DNA from: Petrotoga sp. 9PWA.NaAc.5.4
GTDB taxonomy: Bacteria > Thermotogota > Thermotogae > Petrotogales > Petrotogaceae
DNA length: 64,000 bases
Direction: 5' to 3'
NCBI RefSeq assembly: GCF_002895485.1
Contig: NZ_AZRK01000013.1
Span: 1 to 64,000, forward strand
Part shown: in pieces, positions 1 through 8,711 of the stretch
How the letters are laid out: each line of letters begins with the position of its first letter
Numbering within the stretch: position 1 is the stretch's first letter
Program-made: the position numbers and the translations under genes
The notes under the pieces: generated by a model
Databases searched by the model: none
What the model saw: the letters and a program-made list of their open reading frames with translations, nothing else
Told to the model about the DNA's origin: nothing

Positions 1-16
1 AAAGGAGGAAATATCT

Positions 17-814
17 ATGTGGACAAAAGATGTTTTTGATGTTGAAAAACCTGTATTAGGAATGGTCCATTTTCTACCGCTTCCAGGTACTCCACTTTAC
101 GACTCTGATGGAGGAATAGAAAAAATTAGAAAATATGCTCTACAAGATGCACAAAATCTAGCTAAGGCGGGATTCGATGGTTTAGTCTTCAGTAATGAAG
201 GAGACAGACCATATTTAAGCAATGTATCAAAATTTGACGTAGCCTTAATTTCACGTTTGATTTATGAAACTTCTAACAAAGTTGGACTGCCTTTCGGCGT
301 ATCTGTACTTGCTGATTCTGAAGCAGCTTTTTCTGTTGCTGAAGCTGTAAATGCTAATTTCGTAAGAACATTCCTTTCTTGGGTATTTGTAACAGACTGG
401 GGAATTGTAGAACCACAAGCAGGAAAACTTCAGAGATTCAAGGCACAAATTAAGGGCAAAAGTAAGATAATAGCTAATATATCTGGACATTCAGTACCTT
501 TGGGAGAAAGAGATATTGGAGATATAGCAAAAGCTGCAATTTTTTTTGGACTAGCCGATGCAGTTTGTCTTGCAGGTACAACTGCTGGAGCTCCTGTGAA
601 TGAAGAAGATATTATTAAGTCAAAAAAGAAAGTGGGAGAAATTCCGGTATTTATTGGTACAGGTGTAAACATAAAAAATGTCGAAAAAATGCTCAGTATT
701 GGGGACGGAGTAATTGTAGGCACAAGTTTAAAAATTGATGGAGATACTTTTAAGCCAATCGACTTTGAGAAAGCATGCTCATTTGTAAAGGAAGTTAAAA
801 GAATAAGGGGTTGA
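17..814 (+). CDS. BtpA/SgcQ family TIM-barrel protein
   Basis: A 265-residue protein of the BtpA/SgcQ family, predicted to fold as a phosphate-binding TIM barrel. Family hallmarks seen are the N-terminal GMVHFLPLPG segment, the GFDGLVFSNEGD stretch near residue 55, and the late glycine-rich GTGVNIKNV / DGVIVGTSLK phosphate-site segments. The AAAGGAGG ribosome site at 2-9 supports the ATG at 17. It ends 4 bp before a sugar-type ABC ATPase, so it is co-transcribed with the importer; the operon may begin upstream of the window. Family members are linked to photosystem biogenesis in cyanobacteria (BtpA) and to sugar operons in enterobacteria (SgcQ). The context here favours sugar metabolism, but the reaction is unknown. 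Confidence 0.85.
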   Translation: MWTKDVFDVEKPVLGMVHFLPLPGTPLYDSDGGIEKIRKYALQDAQNLAKAGFDGLVFSNEGDRPYLSNVSKFDVALISRLIYETSNKVGLPFGVSVLADSEAAFSVAEAVNANFVRTFLSWVFVTDWGIVEPQAGKLQRFKAQIKGKSKIIANISGHSVPLGERDIGDIAKAAIFFGLADAVCLAGTTAGAPVNEEDIIKSKKKVGEIPVFIGTGVNIKNVEKMLSIGDGVIVGTSLKIDGDTFKPIDFEKACSFVKEVKRIRG

Positions 815-818
815 ACTT

Positions 819-2306
819 ATGGAAATCTTATCTACAAGAAATTTAACGAAAGAGTTTCCAGGAGTATTGGCACTTGACAAAGTAAATTTTAATTTAGAAG
901 AGGGAGAAATTCACGGCCTTGTTGGAGAAAATGGTGCAGGTAAATCGACACTTGTTAAAGTTCTATCTGGTGTATACCCACCCACCCATGGTGAAATATA
1001 TATAAAAGGTGAAAAAATAAGCTTTAATTCTCCAAAAGACTCTTTAAATTTGATAGGTGTTGTTTATCAAGAAAGAGAATTAATTCCTTATTTTAATGGT
1101 ATTCAAAACCTTTTTTTAGGTCAAGAAAAAAGTAGAATGGGTTTCTTATCAATTAAAGAAATGATGGAAGAAGCTTTGAATTTTGCAAAAAAATATGACG
1201 TTGAAGCAGACTTAAATACCCCAGTATCTCAACTTAATAGTGGAAAACAAGAGATGATAACTATTCTTAAGATTCTCTTTAGGAAACCAAAAATCATGAT
1301 TTTTGATGAACCTACTGCTCCTCTTAGTTTGAAAGAAAGTGAAACTTTGTTTAATCTCATAAGGCAGTTGAAAAAAGAAGGAATAACTATTCTTTACATT
1401 TCTCACAGATTGGAAGAAATCGAAAATCTATGCGATAGAATAAGCATTTTGAGAAATGGAAAAATGGTATGTACTGTTAAAAAAGGGGAATTATCCCAAA
1501 AAGAAATAATCGAATTAATGATCGACAAGGAATTTACTGATCAATACCCTATTATAGATAGAACAATCGGATCAGATTTACTTAACGTAAAAAACTATTG
1601 TTGCATCAAAAAAGGAATAGAAGACATTTCTTTTCATATAAGAGCTGGTGAAATTGTTGGTTTCGGAGGTCTTGTAGGTTCAGGAAGAACTGAATTAGCA
1701 AAAGCTATTTTTACAGGTACAAAAAAAGATCAGGGCATTGTCTATCTCGGTAATCAGAATTTGAAATCAAAAAAACCTTCACACAATATTAATCAGGGCT
1801 TAGTTATGGTACCTGAAGATAGAAGAAACGAAGGCACTCTTGTTCAATTATCTGTAAGTGAAAACTTATCTTTGCCTCATCTTAATAATATGAGTAGTTT
1901 TGGTTTTCTAAATTTCGATACCATAAAAGAACATGTCAGTAATATTGTAAAGGCTCTGTCTATTAAAATTTTCTCTCTTAAACAAAAAGTATGGACTCTA
2001 AGTGGTGGAAATCAACAAAAAGTTTCTTTAGGTAAATGGTTTGGCAAGGACGCAAAAGTATGGATATTTGATGAGCCAACTCAAGGTATCGATGTTGAAA
2101 GCAAAAGAGAAATATATTTAATCATGCAGAAGTTGGCAAAAGATGGTTGTGGAATTTGGTTTATAAGTTCAGATCTTAGAGAGTTAACGGCTATTTGTAA
2201 TAGAGTATATATAATGAAAGATTTCAAGATTGTTTCTGAATTCTCTAAACCATTTGATAGTAAGGCTTTATTATCTGCAATGTTAGGAGGGAATATAGAT
2301 GGATAA
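819..2306 (+). CDS. Sugar ABC transporter ATP-binding protein (RbsA/MglA type)
   Basis: A 495-residue cytoplasmic ATPase with two fused ABC domains, as in ribose and galactose importers. The first domain has Walker A GENGAGKST near residue 37 and Walker B ending FDEPT. Its signature segment is LNSGKQEM, where typical members have LSGGQ-like sequence. The second half has GLVGSGRTE as a degenerate Walker A, LSGGNQQK as signature and IFDEPTQGID as Walker B. One normal and one degenerate site is usual for this class. It overlaps the permease gene by 8 bp, so translation is coupled. The substrate is probably a monosaccharide; which one cannot be read from the sequence. Confidence 0.95.
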   Translation: MEILSTRNLTKEFPGVLALDKVNFNLEEGEIHGLVGENGAGKSTLVKVLSGVYPPTHGEIYIKGEKISFNSPKDSLNLIGVVYQERELIPYFNGIQNLFLGQEKSRMGFLSIKEMMEEALNFAKKYDVEADLNTPVSQLNSGKQEMITILKILFRKPKIMIFDEPTAPLSLKESETLFNLIRQLKKEGITILYISHRLEEIENLCDRISILRNGKMVCTVKKGELSQKEIIELMIDKEFTDQYPIIDRTIGSDLLNVKNYCCIKKGIEDISFHIRAGEIVGFGGLVGSGRTELAKAIFTGTKKDQGIVYLGNQNLKSKKPSHNINQGLVMVPEDRRNEGTLVQLSVSENLSLPHLNNMSSFGFLNFDTIKEHVSNIVKALSIKIFSLKQKVWTLSGGNQQKVSLGKWFGKDAKVWIFDEPTQGIDVESKREIYLIMQKLAKDGCGIWFISSDLRELTAICNRVYIMKDFKIVSEFSKPFDSKALLSAMLGGNIDG

Positions 2307-3255
2307 AGGTGCTCTTAAATTTCGAACTTTCTTTATAAAGTACGGAACCCTCTTGTCTGTTTTAATTTTATTGATTATATTTTCTTTGTTTGTTCCAAAT
2401 TTTTCAAATCCTCAAAATTTAATTAATATTTTGCGACAAATGGCTTTACTAACAATCATTTCTGAAGGATTTACTATGTGCTTAATCGTTGGCGAACTAG
2501 ATTTATCATTTGCAAATGTTGCAAGTTTAAGTAGTGTTGTTGTAGCTACTATGTTGGTTAATAAAGCTAATCCTTTGTCTGCAGTTCTCTTAACCTTATT
2601 AATAGGATTTGTTTTTGGATTAGCAAATGGTCTTTTGATAACAAAAGTTGGCATTTCAGCCATGATAGTTACTCTAGCTACTGGAATAATTGCTCAAGGT
2701 TTGGCTTTTATGTATACAAAAGGAGTTTCAGTGTATGGATCTATGCCTAAAGGATTTTTAACTCTGGGAAGAGGAAGTGTAGGACCTATTCCTTCATTAG
2801 TTATTATAATGGCTTTAGTTGTTGTTTTTTTCCATATATTAACAAATAGAACAAAGGTCGGAAAATACATGGAAGCAACTGGACAAAACCCTACAGCAGC
2901 ATATCTTGCCGGCATTTCGGTAAATCTATATAAAATTTTAGGCATGATTTTTTCCTCTCTTGGAGCAGCTTTTGTGGGAATTTTGTTAACTTCAAGATTG
3001 GGTTCTGCTACCCCTACTGGAGGGGCTGGTTTTTTAATGGACGGCTTTGCAACTTCCTTACTTGGAATGACTGTTTTAGGTCTAGGAAGAGCTAGTCCTT
3101 TTGGAACATTCATAGGAGCTTTACTTATTGGCCTTCTTAATAATGGTATGACTTTGCTAGGAGCACCATATTATATTCAAGATATAACCAAAGGTTCTAT
3201 TATAATACTCGCAGTAGCAATAACTTCTTCTCAAAGTAGAAAATTAGGAAAGTAA
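2299..3255 (+). CDS. Sugar ABC transporter permease (RbsC type)
   Basis: A 318-residue integral membrane protein of the BPD_transp_2 family that forms the channel for the ATPase encoded just upstream. About 8-10 hydrophobic segments are visible. The N-terminal half carries the family stretch GFTMCLIVGELDLSF, close to the GG(I/L)DLS motif of ribose permeases. Conserved glycine-rich loops (ATGQNPTAAYLAGI and TGGAGFLMDGFA) follow. The ATG at 2299 follows a good AGGAGG site inside the end of the preceding gene. Length is normal for the family. Confidence 0.94.
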   Translation: MDKGALKFRTFFIKYGTLLSVLILLIIFSLFVPNFSNPQNLINILRQMALLTIISEGFTMCLIVGELDLSFANVASLSSVVVATMLVNKANPLSAVLLTLLIGFVFGLANGLLITKVGISAMIVTLATGIIAQGLAFMYTKGVSVYGSMPKGFLTLGRGSVGPIPSLVIIMALVVVFFHILTNRTKVGKYMEATGQNPTAAYLAGISVNLYKILGMIFSSLGAAFVGILLTSRLGSATPTGGAGFLMDGFATSLLGMTVLGLGRASPFGTFIGALLIGLLNNGMTLLGAPYYIQDITKGSIIILAVAITSSQSRKLGK

Positions 3256-3275
3256 TTAATTTAGGAGGTGACGTT

Positions 3276-4196
3276 ATGGTTTGGAAAAAAGGTATGCTTC
3301 TTGTAAGTATTTTTATGTTTATTGTCATTTTTAGTTTTTCATCAGACATTACTGTCGGATTCATCGCAACAAATCTTGCTGCAGAAGCGCAAGCAAGAGT
3401 GGCAGAATCCTTTGATAAATTGGCAAAGGACAAAGGGTGGAAAACAGTAATTTTGAATTCTCAAGGTTATTACGAAACTCAAGCAAATCAATTAGAAAAC
3501 CTTGTCCAAATGAAAGTTGATGCTATTGTTATGGCAATGGCTCACCCTCTTGAGGTCAAACCCTCACTTGATAAAGCTATAAAAGCAGGTATTCCGATAA
3601 TAACTATAGACTCAGGCTACGTAGATGGAGTAGTTGCAGATATTACAGCCGATAATTTTGTAATAGGTGCTAAGATGTCAACATATTTGGTTGATTCTTT
3701 AGGAGGCCAAGGAAATATAATTGTCATAAAGTTTGAGCCCCACCATGGTACGAGAAAAAGAGGAAAAGTGCTAGATGTTGTACTTAGTGAATACCCTCAA
3801 ATAAATGTACTTGCAGAATATACATTAGCAGTAGGCGCAAATTTTGTAGAAAATACAAGATCAGCAATGGAAACATATGCTTTGAAATACGGGAAGCAAT
3901 TAGATGGTGTATGGTGTGCTTTCGATCAACTTGCATACGCTGCAAGTGACGTTTTACAAGAATATGGTTTAAATGATGTTATTGTTGTTAGTGCCGATGG
4001 AAATCAAGAAACCTTTCGGAGAATAAAAGAAAAAACTATGACGGCTACTGTAGCTCAACCTTTTGAAGAAATGGCTTCTAAAGCAATTTCACTAGTAGAA
4101 GACATTGTTGTGAAAGGTATGTCAATAGAACAAGCTGCTCCAAGAAAAATTATTTATCTTGATGCACCTTTAGTAGATTATTATAGTCTTCCATAA
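3276..4196 (+). CDS. Sugar ABC transporter substrate-binding protein (RbsB type)
   Basis: A 306-residue periplasmic binding protein of the Peripla_BP_4 (RbsB) family. A signal peptide (MVWKKGMLLVSIFMFIVIFS) is followed by the typical start TVGFIATNLAAE. Later segments such as VDAIVMAMAHP and IPIITIDSGYV match the inter-domain layout of ribose-type binding proteins. There is no lipobox cysteine, so it is probably secreted or anchored by the uncleaved signal. The AGGAGG site at 3264-3269 fixes the start. It is the last gene before a strong hairpin that could set its expression apart from the kinase gene downstream. Confidence 0.93.
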   Translation: MVWKKGMLLVSIFMFIVIFSFSSDITVGFIATNLAAEAQARVAESFDKLAKDKGWKTVILNSQGYYETQANQLENLVQMKVDAIVMAMAHPLEVKPSLDKAIKAGIPIITIDSGYVDGVVADITADNFVIGAKMSTYLVDSLGGQGNIIVIKFEPHHGTRKRGKVLDVVLSEYPQINVLAEYTLAVGANFVENTRSAMETYALKYGKQLDGVWCAFDQLAYAASDVLQEYGLNDVIVVSADGNQETFRRIKEKTMTATVAQPFEEMASKAISLVEDIVVKGMSIEQAAPRKIIYLDAPLVDYYSLP

Positions 4197-4204
4197 TAAT
4201 GAGA

Positions 4205-4246
4205 AATGATCGGCGGAATATTAAACATTCCGCCGATCATTAGTTT
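4205..4246 (+). terminator. 15-bp perfect hairpin between binding protein and kinase genes
   Basis: The arm ATGATCGGCGGAAT (4206-4219) and its exact reverse complement (4227-4240) form a GC-containing stem around a 7-base loop, extended by one A-T pair. Only a short T run follows (TTTT at 4244-4247). It is either an intrinsic terminator or a processing and stabilising hairpin that favours the transporter genes over the kinase. Confidence 0.7.
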
Positions 4247-4277
4247 TAAATTTATCAATAAAGATGGTGATAAACTT

Positions 4278-5735
4278 ATGTTTTATCTAGGTGTGGATGT
4301 AGGAACTTCAACAATGAAAGCAACCGTTTTAAATGAAGAAGGAAGAATAATTGTTAAAAAAGCTGTCCCTTGTGAGCTCTTAAATCCTAAACCCGGTTTT
4401 TTTGAAGTTGATGCCAACAAAAGTTGGAAGGAAGGATTTATAAAAATATGTGAATATATTAATAAGGAAGTCCCTTTGCAAAATATCAGATCAATATGTA
4501 TTAGCTCAGTCTGTGCATCTTTTGTGCCTGTAAATAAAAAATTAGATCCTTTATATAATGCGATATTATATGGAATTGATAGTAGAGCAATAAAACAAAT
4601 TGATAGATTGAATAAAATGTATGAAAAAAAATATCTTGTAGATTTATTGGGAGGAATTTTTACTACACATTCTGTTCTTCCCAAATTCCTATGGCTAAAA
4701 GAAAATAAACCAGAAATATGGGAAAAAACTTCTTTACTTCTTGAAAGCTCAAATTTTATTTCTTCTTGGTTAACTGGAAAAACTGCATGGGATTTTCCAA
4801 CAGCTTCGGGAGCTGGCCTAATAAACTTACAAGAAATTCGTTATGCCTCAGAAATTTTTAAATCTTGTGGATTTGATGAAAATAAACTTCCTCCGTTAAA
4901 ATGGCCTTTAGAAGTATTGGGAGAAGTTTCATATGAAGCTTCAAAAAAAACGGGATTGAAAAAAGGAACCTTCGTTCTTGTCGGCGCTTGTGATATTAAT
5001 GCTGAGCTCATAGCCTGTGGTGTTATCACTCCTGGAAAAATAGTAACAACATATGGCTCGACTACCAGTTTTATATTATTAACTGATCACATTTTAAAAA
5101 TAGAAGGTTTTAGAAATAGTCTTTCTTCTTTTAAAGATTTGCGAGTTTTGGGAGGGGCTACTTCTTCTGGTGCTCGATTTTTAAAATGGATGGGGAATCT
5201 ATTATCTATCTCAGTCCCTTTTGACACACAAAAGGGTTTTAAAAGGCCTACAGGTTTATTAATACATCCTTATTTAGATGGAGCAAGGACGCCATATGAT
5301 AATCCACAAGCTCGTGTCACCTTCTATGGAATGACGAGCAAAACAACTGCAGAAGAACTTTTCTTAGCTTCATTTGAATCCCTTGGGTATGAATTAGCAT
5401 CAATGATTAAGAAAATTAAAAGTAAATATTCTGTTTCAAATGAAATGCATAGCATTGGTGGATTATCCCATAATGATCTTTTGATGCAAATTGTAGCAGA
5501 TATTACAGGAATTCCTAATAAAATTCATCAGAATATCGATACCTCCTTTGGAGATGCTCTGATGGCAATGACAGTGGATGTATCCTTACTAAAAATACTT
5601 AAAATGGATTGCATTTCTAGAGAGATTTGCGAAAATAAAATATTTAGTCCTTCAGAATCCATACACGATGAATACATTAATTTATTAGAAAAATTCGAAA
5701 GATTGTATCTTTGTATAGAAACTTTTAATAAATAA
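4278..5735 (+). CDS. FGGY-family carbohydrate kinase
   Basis: A sugar kinase of about 485 residues related to xylulokinase and YgcE-like enzymes, which would phosphorylate the imported sugar. The N-terminal nucleotide-binding loop DVGTSTMKATVL and the C-terminal half (GGATSSGARFLKWM, then HSIGGLSHNDLLMQI with the adenosine-binding GG) are clear. The reading frame is open back to 4206, but those codons lie inside the upstream hairpin. The ATG at 4278, after GATGGTGATAA, begins exactly at the conserved N-terminus and is preferred. It is last in the operon; which sugar it acts on is unknown. Confidence 0.92.
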   Translation: MFYLGVDVGTSTMKATVLNEEGRIIVKKAVPCELLNPKPGFFEVDANKSWKEGFIKICEYINKEVPLQNIRSICISSVCASFVPVNKKLDPLYNAILYGIDSRAIKQIDRLNKMYEKKYLVDLLGGIFTTHSVLPKFLWLKENKPEIWEKTSLLLESSNFISSWLTGKTAWDFPTASGAGLINLQEIRYASEIFKSCGFDENKLPPLKWPLEVLGEVSYEASKKTGLKKGTFVLVGACDINAELIACGVITPGKIVTTYGSTTSFILLTDHILKIEGFRNSLSSFKDLRVLGGATSSGARFLKWMGNLLSISVPFDTQKGFKRPTGLLIHPYLDGARTPYDNPQARVTFYGMTSKTTAEELFLASFESLGYELASMIKKIKSKYSVSNEMHSIGGLSHNDLLMQIVADITGIPNKIHQNIDTSFGDALMAMTVDVSLLKILKMDCISREICENKIFSPSESIHDEYINLLEKFERLYLCIETFNK

Positions 5736-6146
5736 TTTAAACATTAATAATAACTTTCTACAAATAAATTGATTCTTCCCCAATTTCCAAAAAAATATAA
5801 TTATAATATATATTAATTACCAAGCGTAAAGGAAAGAGATGGAATACATGAAATTTAATAAAGTCAACATAGTTTTGTCGTAAAGGCCCATACAAATAAT
5901 TTAGGGCAAAGGATATTGAAGATATTGAATATACCTATTCCGAAAGTGATAACGCCCTATGAAGAATTCAAAGAAACATTGAAGATTTGATGCAAAAAAA
6001 CCAAAACGGCTATTAATAAAAAAAGAGGGATATGTAGCGACACTTTTGAAAATCCCTTCTTTCATTTGTTTATGACCATTTTATAATTATTACACCTTTG
6101 TAACTGTCAACCTCAGCAAAATATCTAACTCTCTTCGAAAATAAAA
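5736..6146 (+). other. Intergenic stretch with a possible degraded coding remnant
   Basis: No intact gene is seen. Between about 5845 and 6000 one forward frame gives a 35-residue stretch (KAHTNNLGQRILKIL... ending at a TGA near 5990) that reads like protein. It is preceded by stops and not followed by recognisable sequence, so it may be a decayed gene or mobile-element remnant; I cannot name the family. A 7-bp GAGGGAT/ATCCCTT hairpin lies near 6025-6060. TATA-like sequence near 5800-5815 could be a promoter, but nothing convincing follows. Confidence 0.3.
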
Positions 6147-6175
6147 AGCCAGGACTACTCTGGCTTTTTTGTTTA
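6147..6175. terminator. Bidirectional intrinsic terminator
   Basis: AAAAGCCAG and CTGGCTTTT pair around GACTACT, with a T run on the plus strand (6166-6171) and an A run on the left that gives a T run on the minus strand. It lies just beyond the mgsA stop, so it mainly ends the minus-strand M42-mgsA unit. Confidence 0.85.
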
Positions 6176-6193
6176 TTTATATATTTTTGAAAT

Positions 6194-6577
6194 CTATTTA
6201 TTTATTAATTTTTTTTCTATTTCTAACACAACTGCTTCTGCCGTAGCTAAGTTTGTGGCAAGTGGAATGTTGTGGACATCACAGATTCTAAGAACTGCAG
6301 AAACATCTGGTTCATGGGGTTGTGCAGTTAAAGGGTCTCTTAGAAAAATAACAAAGTCTACTTTTCCGGAAACAGCTAATGCACCTATTTGTAAGTCTCC
6401 CCCTAAAGGTCCAGATTCAAAAGTTTGAATATCTAAACCGATTTTTTCCTTTAATATTGTGCCAGTTGTTTTAGTAGCATATATTTTGCATTGTTTGAAA
6501 ACGTCTTTCCATTCCTTTACAAACATTACAAGATCTAATTTTTTCTTATCATGAGCAATCAAAGCTACATTAACCAT
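6194..6577 (-). CDS. mgsA: Methylglyoxal synthase
   Basis: A 127-residue enzyme that converts dihydroxyacetone phosphate to methylglyoxal and phosphate, a bypass of lower glycolysis used when phosphate is short. Family motifs are all present: ALIAHDKKK at the N-terminus, the TKTTG phosphate-binding segment, GPLGGDLQIGA with the catalytic aspartate, DPLTAQPHEPD, and the histidine in VHNIPLATN. Length is near the small-family size of about 130. A GGGGGAAA ribosome site precedes the ATG. It follows the M42 genes after a hairpin in the 63-bp gap. Confidence 0.95.
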   Translation of the reverse strand: MVNVALIAHDKKKLDLVMFVKEWKDVFKQCKIYATKTTGTILKEKIGLDIQTFESGPLGGDLQIGALAVSGKVDFVIFLRDPLTAQPHEPDVSAVLRICDVHNIPLATNLATAEAVVLEIEKKLINK

Positions 6578-6604
6578 GTTTTTCCCCCTACTATTTCCTT
6601 ACTT

Positions 6605-6630
6605 AAAATGGGGGGATTATTTTCCCCCTT
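6605..6630 (-). terminator. G5/C5 hairpin between M42 peptidase and mgsA
   Basis: On the minus strand AAAGGGGG pairs with CCCCCCATTTT around AAAATAAT. The T-rich tail is weak, so it may only partly terminate transcription between the M42 operon and mgsA. Confidence 0.5.
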
Positions 6631-6640
6631 TAATTGTTTT

Positions 6641-7642
6641 TTAAAATTCTGATTGACTCAATTTAGTAACCAATTTAACAACATTTTCTACATCATTATA
6701 AGAAACCATCTCATGTGGAGAATGTATATATCTTGTGGGTATAGAAATAGTACAGCTTGGAATTCCAGATTTTGTCCTTTGGTAACCTGCAGCATTCGTG
6801 CCACCAAAAGTTAAGACCTCAAGTTGATATTTTATGCCATTTTTAACAGCGGTATTCTTTATCCATTCCACAACTTCTCTATCGCTTACAGAATAATTGT
6901 CCTTTATTTTTATACATGGTCCTTTACCTAAGGACATACTCATTCTTTTCAATGCCTTAGGAGTATCAAGAGAATCCGTAACATCAATTGCAATAGCTCT
7001 ATCTACATCGTAATCGTAAGATGAGACAAATGAACCAACTAACCCCACTTCTTCTTGAACGGTAAAAGCAAATATAACATTATGAATATTATGGATATTT
7101 TTAATTGATTCAATTAAAATGGCGCACCCTATTCTATCATCCATTGCTTTTGAGACGCAGTATCTACCATAATCAACAAATCCATCCCAGAAGGTTCCGA
7201 AGGTGCCAATTGGGACAATTTTTTCTGCATCCTCTTTTGAGTCAACGCCTATATCTACATACATATTATCTAAAGATAAATTTTTATAATTTTCTTTCAA
7301 TTCTTTTTCAGTTTCACCTTCTATACCAACTACCCCTATTCTTCCATTAAAATTAAGCCTTGTACCTACAAGGTTAAGAGGATTTTGTCCACCTACTTGT
7401 TCTATTTTTAAAAATCCACCATCGAGTATGTGAGTAACTACTACACCTATTTCATCCATATGGGCATCAAACAATACAGTTTTGTTGGAAGTTCCTTTTT
7501 TTATAGCGATTAAATTTCCTAATTTATCGATTTTTATTTCATCCACATAATTTTCTATCTCTTTTTTTATGAATTCTCTGACAGCAGTTTCTCTACCACT
7601 TGGAGCAGATATTTCTGTTATATTTTTTATTAATTCTTTCAT
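6641..7642 (-). CDS. M42 family metallopeptidase (third of three)
   Basis: A 333-residue cytoplasmic dinuclear-metal aminopeptidase of the M42 (TET/FrvX/CelM-like) family. Metal and catalytic motifs are complete: DAHMDEIGVVV, MDDRIGCAI (bridging Asp), QEEVGLVGS (general base and ligand Glu), AIDVTDS (ligand Asp) and IHSPHEMV (ligand His). Members form tetrahedral dodecamers that trim short peptides after proteasome-like proteases. It is the last of three tandem paralogs, 31 bp after the second. Old names such as endoglucanase M are misleading for this family. Confidence 0.93.
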   Translation of the reverse strand: MKELIKNITEISAPSGRETAVREFIKKEIENYVDEIKIDKLGNLIAIKKGTSNKTVLFDAHMDEIGVVVTHILDGGFLKIEQVGGQNPLNLVGTRLNFNGRIGVVGIEGETEKELKENYKNLSLDNMYVDIGVDSKEDAEKIVPIGTFGTFWDGFVDYGRYCVSKAMDDRIGCAILIESIKNIHNIHNVIFAFTVQEEVGLVGSFVSSYDYDVDRAIAIDVTDSLDTPKALKRMSMSLGKGPCIKIKDNYSVSDREVVEWIKNTAVKNGIKYQLEVLTFGGTNAAGYQRTKSGIPSCTISIPTRYIHSPHEMVSYNDVENVVKLVTKLSQSEF

Positions 7643-7673
7643 TAAATTGCCACCTCACTTTAATTTTAACTAT

Positions 7674-8711
7674 TTAAAGAACTTTACTTAGAAAATAAGT
7701 GTCGATAATTAAATTTCTTACTAATTCAAAAGTATTTTCATAGTCTTTTAAGTTCATTATTGATTGTGGAGAATGTATATATCTACAAGGAACAGAAATC
7801 ACTCCTGCAGGTATTCCATACAACGTTTTAGCTAATTGAGCAGCGTCTGTTCCGCCCGCAGTTCTCATTTTATATTGAAAGGGTATATTTATTTTTTTTG
7901 CTGTTTCTACTATTGCATCAAAAATTTCTTTTTTAATAACTAAACCACTATGCATAAAAGTTATAACCGGTCCATTTCCCAAATGTGTGGCCCATTTATC
8001 TGGTGTGTTTTCTGGGTTATCTCCAGCGGTTGTACCTTCTAATACTATAGCAACATCTGGTTTTACTCTCGATGCTGCAACTCCTGTTCCTCTTAATCCA
8101 ACTTCTTCTTGCGTAGCAAAGTTAAAATAAATATCATAAACTGGTCTTTCATTACTATTATAAAAAAAATCTATGATATCAAGCATTATTGAACATCCTA
8201 CTCTGTCATCAAATGCTTTTGAAACAGCAAAATTTTCCTCTTCATAATAATTTGTATCAAAAATTACCATATCACCCAATCGAACTTTTTTTGATGCTTC
8301 TTCTTTACTCGAAAAACCAGCATAAACTTTGATATTTTCATATTTAATAACTTTGGAAGTATCTTTATCCAAATGAATAGGTGTCGAATTTACTATAGCT
8401 GGGATTTCCCCTTCTATTTTAAAACGTTGACTTTTTATGACTCTTGGATCCACTCCTCCTACTGGAGATATTCCAAAAGTACCATCATCGTTTATTTTTG
8501 TTATCATAAAGCCCACTTCGTCCATGTGAGCATCTATCATAATCTTTTTTGAAGAGTCTTTACCTTTTAAAAAACATATTAAATTTCCCAAATTATCTTC
8601 ATATGTTTCATCAACTTTATTCTCAACTTTTGATTTGATATATTGTCTTACTTTTTCTTCTCTTGAAGAAATACCCGGTAATTCTGTTAAATCTTTTAAA
8701 TACGTTCTCAT
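7674..8711 (-). CDS. M42 family metallopeptidase (second of three)
   Basis: A 345-residue M42 peptidase. Motifs are DAHMDEVGFMI, FDDRVGCSI, TQEEVGLRGTGV and IHSPQSIM. The fourth ligand position reads LEGTTAGD, with Glu where the third paralog has Asp; this subgroup change suggests a different specificity. Its start codon overlaps the stop of the preceding paralog by one base (TAATG), so translation is probably coupled. The three proteins are clearly homologous but well diverged, not recent copies. Confidence 0.93.
   Translation of the reverse strand: MRTYLKDLTELPGISSREEKVRQYIKSKVENKVDETYEDNLGNLICFLKGKDSSKKIMIDAHMDEVGFMITKINDDGTFGISPVGGVDPRVIKSQRFKIEGEIPAIVNSTPIHLDKDTSKVIKYENIKVYAGFSSKEEASKKVRLGDMVIFDTNYYEEENFAVSKAFDDRVGCSIMLDIIDFFYNSNERPVYDIYFNFATQEEVGLRGTGVAASRVKPDVAIVLEGTTAGDNPENTPDKWATHLGNGPVITFMHSGLVIKKEIFDAIVETAKKINIPFQYKMRTAGGTDAAQLAKTLYGIPAGVISVPCRYIHSPQSIMNLKDYENTFELVRNLIIDTYFLSKVL

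Noticed and set aside
2694-3113. 139-residue minus-strand frame opposite the sugar permease
   Set aside because: Complement of a membrane protein gene; proline and lysine-rich composition is typical of such shadows.
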